The translations under genes and the position numbers were made by a program. A stretch of DNA of 64,000 nt from Sva-07 sp963710625 (GTDB lineage: Bacteria; Actinomycetota; Acidimicrobiia; Acidimicrobiales; Ilumatobacteraceae), in the NCBI GenBank assembly GCA_963710625.1, contig CAVQBG010000003.1, positions 1 through 64,000 on the forward strand, given 5' to 3'. Below are positions 31,409 through 39,573 of the stretch, piece after piece; position 1 is the first letter of the stretch; each line of letters opens with the position of its first letter. The notes under the pieces were generated by a model. It made no database searches. It was not told the origin of the DNA and worked only from the letters and a program-made list of their open reading frames with translations.

Positions 31409-32434
31409 ATGGCATCGTCGACACCCGTCTCGCCCACCCCGCAGGCCCCGCTGCCCTCCGGCTTCGGGATGCGCTCGACCCCGACCGAGGCGATCGGCGG
31501 CCGCGATCTGACCGGAACGGTCGCGCTCGTCACCGGCGGGTACTCCGGCCTCGGGCTCGAGACGACCAGGGCGCTCGCCGACGCCGGCGCGGCGGTGATC
31601 GTGCCCGCACGGCGCCCGGATCACGCCCGCGAGGTGCTGAGCGAGGTCGGGTCGCTGAGCGATGCGAGCTTCGATCAGCTCGCGGCGGGGGAGATCGCCG
31701 TCGCCGAACTCGACCTCGCCGACCAGCAGAGCGTCGCCCGTTTCGCCGATGCGGTCGTGGCCAGCGGGGTCTCGCTCGACATCGTGATCAACAACGCGGC
31801 GATCATGGCCTGCCCGGAGACGCGGGTCGGGCCCGGCTGGGAGGCCCAGTTCGCCACCAACCATCTGGGCCACTACGCGATGATCAACCGGTTGTGGCCC
31901 GCCCTGGCTGCCGACGGCGGAGCGAGGGTCGTCTCGCTCTCGTCGACCGGTCACAAGCTGTCGGGAATCCGGTGGGACGACATCGACTTCGAGACCGGCT
32001 ACGACAAGTGGGTCGCGTACGGCCAGGCCAAGACCGCCAACGCCCTGTTCGCCGTCCAGCTCGATGCGCTCGGCGCGCCGTACGGGGTTCGGGCCTTCGC
32101 GGTCCACCCCGGCGGCATCATGACCGAACTCCAGCGGCATCTCCCGCAGGAGGAGATGATCGAGCGGGGCTGGATCGATGCCGACGGCAACGTCAACGAA
32201 CTGTTCAAGACCCCCGAACAGGGCGCGGCGACCTCGGTGTGGGCGGCGACGTCACCACAGCTCGCCGGGATGGGCGGCGTCTACTGCGAGGACGCCGACA
32301 TCGCGGCCACCACCGATCCCGACAGCCCCTTCGCCCGCTTCATGGGTGTCGACGCGCATGCGATCGACCCCGACGAGGCCGCCCGCCTGTGGGCGCTGTC
32401 GGCGGAACGGACCGGCGTCGACGCGTTCAGTTGA
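31409..32434 (+). CDS. Short-chain dehydrogenase/reductase
   Basis: A 341-residue NAD(P)-dependent SDR of the retinol-dehydrogenase/light-dependent-reductase-like kind. Motifs: VALVTGGYSGLGLET (nucleotide loop), DIVINNAAIM, catalytic Ser in VVSLSSTGH, and YGQAK (Tyr, Lys). ATG 31409 is supported by the -10 box; longer in-frame starts lie in the divergent sulfatase gene. Its divergent position next to the alkylsulfatase suggests it may oxidise the alcohol released by sulfate removal (inference). The 3' end overlaps the convergent SDR gene by 8 bases. Confidence 0.9.
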   Translation: MASSTPVSPTPQAPLPSGFGMRSTPTEAIGGRDLTGTVALVTGGYSGLGLETTRALADAGAAVIVPARRPDHAREVLSEVGSLSDASFDQLAAGEIAVAELDLADQQSVARFADAVVASGVSLDIVINNAAIMACPETRVGPGWEAQFATNHLGHYAMINRLWPALAADGGARVVSLSSTGHKLSGIRWDDIDFETGYDKWVAYGQAKTANALFAVQLDALGAPYGVRAFAVHPGGIMTELQRHLPQEEMIERGWIDADGNVNELFKTPEQGAATSVWAATSPQLAGMGGVYCEDADIAATTDPDSPFARFMGVDAHAIDPDEAARLWALSAERTGVDAFS

Positions 32435-33230
32435 GCGTGGAGATGCCGCCGTCGACAGGAACCACCGCACCGGTGGTGTAGGCGCCGGCGCGGCTGGCCA
32501 GGAAGATCACCGTTCCGGCGACGTCTTCCGGCGAGCCGATCCGCTTGCGCGGCACGCTCGCCTCGACCATGCTGCGGCTGTTCGGGTCGTCGAGGCGGTA
32601 CGCCATCATCTTCGACTCGAACGGGCCCGGTGCGATCGAGTTGATCATGATGTTGTCCTTCACCAGGTGCGCCGCCATGTGGCGAGCCATCATGTGGATC
32701 CCCGCCTTGGATGCCGAGTACGAGTAGTTGTCGCCGACCGGCACCCGGATCCCGTCGATCGAGCCGATCATGATCACTCGGGACGGATCGTCTGCGGTCG
32801 CCCCCGCCCTCAACTGGGGGAGCAGTGCCTGTGTCAGCATGAACGGCGCCTTGACGTTGATGTCCATCACCTTGTCGAAACCGATCTCGGGGAACTCGCC
32901 CAGCGGTGCGCCCCACGCCGCACCGGCGTTGTTCACGAGGATGTCGATCTGCTCCTCGCGTTCGGTCAGTGCGGCCACGAACGAGGCGAGGCCTTCGGCG
33001 GTCGACAGATCGGCCGGGATCGAGACGCATTCGCCGTGTTCCGACAACTCGGCCGCTGCGGCGTCGCACGGCTCGGCCTTGCGGGCAGTGATGTAGGTGC
33101 GCACGCCGTTGGCGACCAGACCCGATGCGATCATGAAGCCGATTCCTCGGGAGCCGCCAGTGACCACGGCGACCTTGCCGTCGAGACCGAACAGATTCGT
33201 GAGTGCGAGTGGCGAGGTGGAATCAGGCAT
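32427..33230 (-). CDS. Short-chain dehydrogenase/reductase (FabG/gluconate-5-dehydrogenase-like)
   Basis: A 267-residue classical SDR: VAVVTGGSRGIG, DILVNNAGA, Ser in IMIGSIDG, and YSASK, with the C-terminal GAVVPVDGGISTLN typical of the FabG/gluconate 5-dehydrogenase group. ATG 33230 is taken instead of the in-frame ATG 33248 because CATACT sits 7 bases before it, overlapping the longer start. It likely reduces or oxidises a small hydroxy- or ketoacyl/sugar compound; the substrate is open. Confidence 0.9.
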   Translation of the reverse strand: MPDSTSPLALTNLFGLDGKVAVVTGGSRGIGFMIASGLVANGVRTYITARKAEPCDAAAAELSEHGECVSIPADLSTAEGLASFVAALTEREEQIDILVNNAGAAWGAPLGEFPEIGFDKVMDINVKAPFMLTQALLPQLRAGATADDPSRVIMIGSIDGIRVPVGDNYSYSASKAGIHMMARHMAAHLVKDNIMINSIAPGPFESKMMAYRLDDPNSRSMVEASVPRKRIGSPEDVAGTVIFLASRAGAYTTGAVVPVDGGISTLN

Positions 33231-33237
33231 GCTGGGA

Positions 33238-33243
33238 GTATGG
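33238..33243 (-). promoter_or_regulatory. -10-like CATACT for the SDR gene
   Basis: Minus-strand CATACT, 7 bases before ATG 33230, one base from a TATACT consensus. Confidence 0.4.
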
Positions 33244-33343
33244 CGCACGACGACACCGGCATCCCGAACGGCAGCGCTCCGAACGACAGCACGGTCCTGG
33301 AGACGCGGCGGACGGCGATCGGCATCATCGCGTCGTTCGCGGG

Positions 33344-34600
33344 ATGAATCGCCCCGAACTCCATCGGCGGTTGCTCCGGGTCCCGCGGCCGAACGAGAAG
33401 CGCCTCGCCGTCCGCGTCACCCCCGATGCCCTCCGCCACATCCGCGCCCGGCATCCCTGGGTGTTCGAGGAGTCGGTCACGTCGGTGAGTCACGAGGCCG
33501 AGGCTGGCGATGTCTCGGTGATCTTCGACAACGACCGCAAGTTCGTCGCGCTCGCGCTGCACGATCCCGACTCGCCGATCCGCTTCCGCATCGTGCACGT
33601 CGGCAAGCCGACACCGCTCGACGACGACTTCTGGCGCACCACCTTTCGATCGGCACTCGACCGTCGGTCCGCGTTCACCTCCGACCCCGACGCCGATCGG
33701 CTGGCGTATCGCGTCCTCAACGGCGAGAACGACGGCGTGTCGGGCCTGGTGGTCGATCGCTACGCCGACGTCCTCGTCGTCAAGCTGTACTCCGCCGTCT
33801 GGTTCCCGCACCTCGTCGCCGTCACACGCGTCCTGCTCGACGTCACCGGCTGTGGCGGGGTCGTGATCCGGCTGGCTCGCAACATCGCCCGCGGCGAGAC
33901 GTTCGGGCTCAACGATGGCGACGTCATCGCCGGCACCGTGCCCGAGGGCCCCGTGCGGTTCTTCGAAGGGGGGTTGCAGTTCGACGCCGATGTGCGCGCC
34001 GGTCAGAAGACCGGGCACTTCCTCGACCAGCGAGCGAACCGGCTCCGCGTCGGTGCAATGGCGTCGGGGAGCGACGTGCTCGACGTGTTCGCGTCCACCG
34101 GCGGGTTCAGCGTGCATGCGGCGGCCGGCGGTGCTCGGTCGGTACACGCGGTCGACCTGTCGGCGCCGACGCTCGCGGCGGCGGAACACAACATGGAGCT
34201 CAACCGGGGTCTCGACGCCGTCCGCAACTGCGTGTTCACCACCGAGGTCGGCGACGCGTTCGAGGTGATGGTGCAGCTCGCCCGGTCCGGCGTGGACTAC
34301 GACTTCGTGGTCGTCGATCCGCCGTCGTTCGCGCAGCGCCAGGCGAACGTCGACGGGGCGCTGCGGGCCTACACGCGCCTGACGCATCTCGCGCTGCGCC
34401 TCGTGCGACCCGGTGGTGTGCTGATGCAGGCGTCGTGTTCGAGCCGGGTCACGGCGCAGCAGTTCTACGACACGGTCCTCGCCGCCGCCGAGGCGGCCGG
34501 ACGGACGCTGCGAGAGATCGAACGCACCGGCCACGACACCGACCATCCGGTGAGCTTCAGGGAGGGCGAGTACCTCAAGGCCGGCTTCTGGAGAGCCTGA
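33344..34600 (+). CDS. Class I rRNA methyltransferase, RlmI-like
   Basis: A 418-residue SAM-dependent methyltransferase of the RlmI type (23S rRNA cytosine C5). The N-terminal PUA domain has HPWVFEESV; the middle shows GQKTGHFLDQRANR and the SAM loop VLDVFASTGGFSVHAA; the catalytic motif is VVDPPSFAQ (PPSF), with the Cys of QASCSS after it, matching the RlmI/RlmK pattern. ATG 33344 is preferred because it begins with the PUA domain. A 35-codon frame ending at the ATG (33240-33347) might be a coupled leader but is not convincing. Confidence 0.88.
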   Translation: MNRPELHRRLLRVPRPNEKRLAVRVTPDALRHIRARHPWVFEESVTSVSHEAEAGDVSVIFDNDRKFVALALHDPDSPIRFRIVHVGKPTPLDDDFWRTTFRSALDRRSAFTSDPDADRLAYRVLNGENDGVSGLVVDRYADVLVVKLYSAVWFPHLVAVTRVLLDVTGCGGVVIRLARNIARGETFGLNDGDVIAGTVPEGPVRFFEGGLQFDADVRAGQKTGHFLDQRANRLRVGAMASGSDVLDVFASTGGFSVHAAAGGARSVHAVDLSAPTLAAAEHNMELNRGLDAVRNCVFTTEVGDAFEVMVQLARSGVDYDFVVVDPPSFAQRQANVDGALRAYTRLTHLALRLVRPGGVLMQASCSSRVTAQQFYDTVLAAAEAAGRTLREIERTGHDTDHPVSFREGEYLKAGFWRA

Positions 34601-34624
34601 GCGGCCGACGGCCGTTCACCCGAC

Positions 34625-36106
34625 TCAGTCGGCGAGGCGGTGGCCCACCGGGATGGCGCTGCGGACGCGGCCGAGCACCTTCGAGGCCTTGACGGTCGCT
34701 CGGGCTCCCTGGGGGACGGCGGTGCGCTCGTTCGCCCGCCACGCCACGACGTCGTCGTCGGACCCGTCGTCGACGGCGAGATACACGCGGTAGCGGTCGC
34801 GGTCGAGCTGACGCCGGACACGACGAGGGAGCGAGGAGACCTCGACCGGCCGACGGGCCCGGATCACCACCCCGGTCCGTTCGACGGTCACGAAGAGGTC
34901 GGTCACCCCGGCGATCGCGAGCCACACGCCGATCACGATCGGTGCGATCGCCAGGATCGTGACCACGGTGGCGATGTCGGCGATCAGCCAGTCCTGCTCG
35001 GGCACCTGGTCGTAGATCCAGGCGAAACCGTCGCCGCGTGCGACCTCCTCGGACCATCGCCGCAGCCGAACTCCGAGGAAGAACAGCGCGACGCCGACAC
35101 CGATCGCAACGTACGGCGCGAGGCCGAAGCCGATCCGCGACGGATAGTGCACCCGAACCAGTCGGGAGCGTCCACCGACGGAACTCCACGCCCGGAAATG
35201 GTCCTCGCGCGCCAAGGGGAGCTCGACGGCTGCGCCGTCGGCGAGACACATCGCCGTCGCGTAGGCGAGCCGCCGATCGCCGATCTCCTGTGCGCTCGGC
35301 GCCAGCTCTCCGAAGCCGGTCTGGTCGAGGCGTCGACGCACCGCCAGCCATGCGCCGGTCGCCACGACGCCCTCGTTCGTGAGCGTGAAGGCCGGTTGGA
35401 CGAGGACCCGCACGATCCTCACCACCAGGACCACCAGGGCAGCGAGCACCAGCCAGGAGCCGACCCGGCGCTCGACCGAGTCGATGACGGCGATCTCGTT
35501 TCCGGTCCGCACCCCGATCCACCATGCGAGCAGCGCAAGCACGGTCGCGCCGGCGGGCGCCGCAACGTCGACCGGTCGCCAGCGCCGGGTGATCAGGCCC
35601 TCGTCGCGTGCATCGTCGGCGACCAGACCGGCGAAGCGCCGCCACCACGAACCGCGCACGTCGACGGCGAGGTAGGGCGCCGGGATCGCACGATCGGTGG
35701 TGAAACGGGCGATCACGTGCTGCAGCACCAAGCGTTCGTAGGGCCGGAGCGCATCGCCCTGGTACGCCTCGGCGGCGGGTCGGACCCGCGCGAGATCGTC
35801 GCCGCCGTCGGGTGGCAGGATCCGCAGCCAACCACGTGCCGCCAGGTCGATCACCGTCGCTCGGAGTGCTGCGGCGGTCACGGTGGCGTCGTTGGTGAGC
35901 AGGTTGACCACGGCCGGCGGATCGGACCGCAACGACTCGACGTTCGGTGTTGCCGCCGGACGCGGGGGAGCGGTCCGCTGTTGCTGCAAGTCGAACACGG
36001 CGAATGCGCCCACCGTCAGGAGTGCGGCGATGATCAGCCAACCGATGTCGAAAGCAGGAGCGAGGGCGTCGAATCCCACCACTACCGCCGATGTCATGGC
36101 GGTCAT
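34625..36106 (-). CDS. DUF2207-like membrane protein
   Basis: A 493-residue protein with membrane segments near residues 20-38, 185-200, 213-232, 327-345 and 372-395. After the first helix comes DPPAVVNLLTNDATVTAAALRATVIDLAARGWL, a winged-helix-like stretch typical of the cytosolic part of DUF2207 proteins, where it follows a membrane helix. The export signal and N-terminal outer domain usual in DUF2207 are missing, so this is a shortened form. It lies 7 bases downstream of the MscS gene on the same strand, hence co-transcribed. Function unknown; a second in-frame ATG lies 9 bases inside. Confidence 0.75.
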   Translation of the reverse strand: MTAMTSAVVVGFDALAPAFDIGWLIIAALLTVGAFAVFDLQQQRTAPPRPAATPNVESLRSDPPAVVNLLTNDATVTAAALRATVIDLAARGWLRILPPDGGDDLARVRPAAEAYQGDALRPYERLVLQHVIARFTTDRAIPAPYLAVDVRGSWWRRFAGLVADDARDEGLITRRWRPVDVAAPAGATVLALLAWWIGVRTGNEIAVIDSVERRVGSWLVLAALVVLVVRIVRVLVQPAFTLTNEGVVATGAWLAVRRRLDQTGFGELAPSAQEIGDRRLAYATAMCLADGAAVELPLAREDHFRAWSSVGGRSRLVRVHYPSRIGFGLAPYVAIGVGVALFFLGVRLRRWSEEVARGDGFAWIYDQVPEQDWLIADIATVVTILAIAPIVIGVWLAIAGVTDLFVTVERTGVVIRARRPVEVSSLPRRVRRQLDRDRYRVYLAVDDGSDDDVVAWRANERTAVPQGARATVKASKVLGRVRSAIPVGHRLAD

Positions 36107-36113
36107 TGTGTCA

Positions 36114-37142
36114 TCAGGGAGCGTCGGCGAGTGGATCGTCGCCCGACGACTCGTCGTCCCGTCGCACCCAGATCGTTCGCTGCGGGAACGGGATCTCGAT
36201 GCCGGCGCCGTCCAGCGCGCCCTTGATCGCCTCGCGCAGCGCCCGCTGCAGAGCCCACTGGCTGCCCGGTTCGGTCTTGATCGTGACTCGGATCGTGATG
36301 CCGTCGGCTCCCAACGCCTCGACCCCGAGCAACTGCGGCTCGTCGAGCACCGAGGAACTCCAGTCGTCGCTCGCGCAGACGGTCTGCACGGTGTCGAGGA
36401 TGACCCGACGCGCGGCTGCGAGGTCGCAGTCGTAGGCGACGTCGACGTCGATCAGGGCGACCGACCAGAGCTGCGACTTGTTGCCGACTCGCTGCACCTC
36501 GCCGTTCGGCACGTGCCACACGGTCCCGTCGACCCCGCGCAGCACCGTCGTGCGCAGCGAGATCTTCTCCACCACGCCGGTGGCCTCGTCGAGATCGACG
36601 ATGTCGCCGATGCCGTACTGGTCCTCGACCAGCATGAACAGCCCGGCGATGCAGTCCTCGACCAGGCTCTGGGCGCCGAAACCGAGGGCGATACCGGCGA
36701 TGCCGGCACCGGCGATCAGCGGTGCGAGGTTCACGCCGAGTTCGCCGAGCGCCGTGATCAGCGCGATCGACCAGATGATGATCGCCGCAGTGCTACCGAC
36801 CACCGCGGAGATCGAGTGCACGCGCGCGGCCCGGCGCGGGTCGGGTTCCTCCGAGACCAGCTCAGCAGCGCTGTCGCCCAGCCGTGCGAGCTGGCGCGAG
36901 GCGACGCTGGTGTCGGGCGCGACGAGCCGGGCGACCAATCGTGCAAAGTAGCGCCGAGTGACCAGCGTCAGGATCCAGGCGACGAACAGGATCACGCCCA
37001 CCTTGACGATCGTGTCGATCACGCCGGGGAGCACCGTGTTGCCGTTGGTCAGGTCGTAGACGGATTCGCACAACCAGCTGGGGTCGGACCCGCAGCTGTT
37101 CTCGACATCGGTCTGGCTGATCAGCTCCGTCAGCGGGTGCAT
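36114..37142 (-). CDS. Small-conductance mechanosensitive channel (MscS family)
   Basis: A 342-residue membrane channel that releases solutes on hypo-osmotic shock. Three helices: VIDTIVKVGVILFVAWILTLV (~38-58), AIIIWSIALITALGELG, and the pore helix LIAGAGIAGIALGFGAQSLVED with the Gly/Ala-packed pattern of TM3. The beta domain follows with GIGDIVDLDEATGVVEKISLRTTVLR and the VPNG loop, both family hallmarks. ATG 37142 has TACGTT 7 bases upstream, which fixes the start against a longer frame. Divergent from the UDP-glucose dehydrogenase gene. Confidence 0.93.
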   Translation of the reverse strand: MHPLTELISQTDVENSCGSDPSWLCESVYDLTNGNTVLPGVIDTIVKVGVILFVAWILTLVTRRYFARLVARLVAPDTSVASRQLARLGDSAAELVSEEPDPRRAARVHSISAVVGSTAAIIIWSIALITALGELGVNLAPLIAGAGIAGIALGFGAQSLVEDCIAGLFMLVEDQYGIGDIVDLDEATGVVEKISLRTTVLRGVDGTVWHVPNGEVQRVGNKSQLWSVALIDVDVAYDCDLAAARRVILDTVQTVCASDDWSSSVLDEPQLLGVEALGADGITIRVTIKTEPGSQWALQRALREAIKGALDGAGIEIPFPQRTIWVRRDDESSGDDPLADAP

Positions 37143-37149
37143 GCCGTCG

Positions 37150-37155
37150 AACGTA
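37150..37155 (-). promoter_or_regulatory. -10 box TACGTT for the MscS gene
   Basis: Minus-strand TACGTT, 7 bases before ATG 37142. Confidence 0.5.
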
Positions 37156-37265
37156 CCCACTCGACCGGCCGCCAACCGGTGATCCCCCGTCTCACCGCTC
37201 GTCTGTCTCACCTTCGTCAAGATTCGGACCCGCTCGCGCGTCGTACGGTAACCTTGGTGGCCCGT

Positions 37266-37279
37266 TGCGCTTCGGCGCA
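37266..37279 (+). promoter_or_regulatory. UUCG-tetraloop hairpin in the leader of ugd
   Basis: TGCGC-TTCG-GCGCA is a perfect 5-bp stem with the very stable TTCG loop, 33 bases before ATG 37313. It could stabilise the mRNA or attenuate transcription. Confidence 0.4.
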
Positions 37280-37312
37280 GCAGCTGTGGCGGACTGATGG
37301 AAGCGTGACGAG

Positions 37313-38632
37313 ATGAATGACACACCGATCCGACTTGCCGTGGTGGGTACCGGCTACGTGGGGCTGACCACCGGAGCGTGTTTCGCCCACCTCGGGCATC
37401 ACGTCGTGTGCGGCGACATCGACCCGCGGAAGGTCGACCTGCTCAACGCCGGACACATCCCGATCGTCGAGGAGGGCCTGGAGACGATCGTCAACGCCGC
37501 ACGCGCCGCCGGCGTGCTGGAGTTCGTCCTCGGAGCGGCCGAGGCCGCTCGCGACGCCGACATCGTGTTCCTGTGCGTCCCCACCCCGCAGGGCGACGAC
37601 GGCAGCGCCGATCTGTCGTACATCGAACAGGCCGCAGCCCAGATCGCACCCGTGCTCAAGCCCGGCGCGGTCGTGGTCAACAAGTCGACCGTGCCCGTCG
37701 GGTCGACGCTGGCGGTCGAACGGGTGCTGCAACGCACCGACGTCAACGTCGTGTCGAACCCGGAATTCCTCCGTGAAGGAACCGCCGTGCACGACTTCCT
37801 CCATCCCGACAGGGTCGTCATCGGCAGCGCCGACCGCTCGGCGGCCGAACGCGTCGCCGAGTTGTACGCGCAGGTCGACGCGCCGATCCACATCACCGAT
37901 CCGGCGTCGGCCGAGACGATCAAGTACGCGGCCAACGGCTTCCTGGCGATGAAGATCAGCTTCGTCAATGCGGTTGCGGCCATGTGTGAGGCAGTCGGTG
38001 CCGATGTCGCCGCCGTCGTCGAAGGCATCGGATCCGACCAGCGGATCGGCATGCAGTTCCTCCGCCCTGGGCCGGGCTGGGGCGGCAGCTGTTTCCCCAA
38101 GGACTCCCGGGCGCTGGTGAAGATCGCCGAGGACCACGGCTACAACTTCACGATGATGCGCGGCGTCATCGACGTCAATGACGAACAGCTCGAGCGCATG
38201 GTGTCGAAGATCGCCGCCGCCGCAGGGCGGCCCGACCACGACCTGTCCGGGATCACGGTCGGCGGTCTCGGACTCACCTTCAAGGCGGGCACCGACGACC
38301 TGCGCGAGTCGCCGGCTCTGGCGATCATCGAGGAACTCCGGCGGCTCGGCGCATCGGTGCAGGCATACGACCCCACCACGACCGGTGAGCTGACGCCGCA
38401 TCAGCACCAGGTCCTCGACGGGATCCACCTGCTCGACGACCCGCTCGAGGTCGCATCGGGAGCGGACGTCATCGCCGTGTTCACCGAGTGGCCCGATTTC
38501 GCCAAGATCGAGCTCGCGGCGTTCGCCGCGCGGAGCCGGCCCGGCGTCTCGATCGTCGACACCCGCAACCTGTTCGAACCCCACCTCGTCAGAGAAGCCG
38601 GCTTCGAGTACGACGGCGTCGGTCGGCGCTGA
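37313..38632 (+). CDS. ugd: UDP-glucose 6-dehydrogenase
   Basis: Oxidises UDP-glucose to UDP-glucuronate with two NAD+, the entry to uronate- and xylose-containing polysaccharides. 439 residues, normal length. Seen: LAVVGTGYVGLTTGACFA, VPTPQGDDGSADLSY, STVPVGS, NPEFLREGTAVHDF and the catalytic Cys260 in GWGGSCFPKD; GLTFKAGTDDLRESPAL opens the C-terminal UDP-binding domain. The stop overlaps the ATG of the next gene by one base, so the next enzyme in the pathway follows directly. First gene of the exopolysaccharide region. Confidence 0.96.
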   Translation: MNDTPIRLAVVGTGYVGLTTGACFAHLGHHVVCGDIDPRKVDLLNAGHIPIVEEGLETIVNAARAAGVLEFVLGAAEAARDADIVFLCVPTPQGDDGSADLSYIEQAAAQIAPVLKPGAVVVNKSTVPVGSTLAVERVLQRTDVNVVSNPEFLREGTAVHDFLHPDRVVIGSADRSAAERVAELYAQVDAPIHITDPASAETIKYAANGFLAMKISFVNAVAAMCEAVGADVAAVVEGIGSDQRIGMQFLRPGPGWGGSCFPKDSRALVKIAEDHGYNFTMMRGVIDVNDEQLERMVSKIAAAAGRPDHDLSGITVGGLGLTFKAGTDDLRESPALAIIEELRRLGASVQAYDPTTTGELTPHQHQVLDGIHLLDDPLEVASGADVIAVFTEWPDFAKIELAAFAARSRPGVSIVDTRNLFEPHLVREAGFEYDGVGRR

Positions 38633-39573
38633 TGCGGGTGCTGGTCGCCGGCGGGGCCGGTTTCCTCGGGTCGCACCTGTGCGACGCGCTGCTCGGTCGC
38701 GGCGACGAGGTCGTGTGCGTCGACAACTTCGTCACCGGACGCCCCGCGAACGTCGCCCACCTCACCGAGCACGACGGGTTCACGTTGCTCGATCACGACA
38801 TCACCCAGCCGTGCGACGACCTCCCGGTGGTCGACGCGGTGATGAACCTGGCCAGCCCTGCCTCGCCGAAGGACTACCTGGCCCTGCCGCTCGAAACGCT
38901 CGCGGTCGGGAGCACGGGCACCCGCAACCTGCTCGAGCTCGCCCGGCGCGACGATGCCCGCTTCTTCATCGCGTCGACGAGCGAGGTGTACGGCGACCCA
39001 CTCGTGCACCCGCAGCCGGAGAGCTACTGGGGCCACGTGAACCCGATCGGCGAACGCAGCGTGTACGACGAGGCGAAGCGGTTCTCCGAGGCGCTCACGG
39101 CGGCCTATCGCCGCACGCTCGGTCTCGACACGCGGATCGTCCGCATCTTCAACACCTACGGACCGCGCATGCAGGTCGACGACGGTCGGGTCGTGTCCAA
39201 CTTCATCGTCCAGGCACTGCGCGGCGAGCCGCTGACCATCTACGGCGACGGGAGTCAGACCCGCAGTTTCTGCTACGCCTCCGACGAGGTTCGTGGGTTC
39301 CTCGCACTGCTCGACAGCGACGAGCCCGGTCCGGTCAACATCGGCAACCCCGTCGAGTTCACGATGCTCGAGCTCGCCGATCTCGTCCTGGAGGCGACCG
39401 GGTCATCGGCCGGCATCGAGTACCGGCCGCTGCCGAGCGACGATCCCCGCCAGCGCCAGCCCGACATCACCGTCGCCCGGGAGCGACTCGGATGGGAGCC
39501 GTTGATCGGACTCCGGGAGGGCCTCGAGCTCACGATCCCGTACTTCGCCGGCCAGCTGGCGCTCACGAACTGA
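38632..39573 (+). CDS. UDP-glucuronate decarboxylase (UDP-xylose synthase)
   Basis: An extended SDR of 313 residues, which turns UDP-glucuronate into UDP-xylose. VLVAGGAGFLGSHLC is the NAD loop; NLASPASPKDY, TSEVYGDPLVHPQPESYWGHVNPIG and the YDEAK active site are characteristic of the decarboxylase group, as is RIFNTYGPRM. The TGATG overlap with ugd makes a two-gene UDP-xylose module. The last 171 bases overlap the 3' end of the convergent flippase-polymerase gene, an unusually long overlap. Confidence 0.93.
   Translation: MRVLVAGGAGFLGSHLCDALLGRGDEVVCVDNFVTGRPANVAHLTEHDGFTLLDHDITQPCDDLPVVDAVMNLASPASPKDYLALPLETLAVGSTGTRNLLELARRDDARFFIASTSEVYGDPLVHPQPESYWGHVNPIGERSVYDEAKRFSEALTAAYRRTLGLDTRIVRIFNTYGPRMQVDDGRVVSNFIVQALRGEPLTIYGDGSQTRSFCYASDEVRGFLALLDSDEPGPVNIGNPVEFTMLELADLVLEATGSSAGIEYRPLPSDDPRQRQPDITVARERLGWEPLIGLREGLELTIPYFAGQLALTN

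Noticed and set aside
33240..33347. 35-codon leader peptide ending at the RlmI-like start codon
   Set aside because: The overlap is suggestive, but its ATG sits inside the -10 box of the divergent SDR gene, and there is no conserved feature. Left uncalled.
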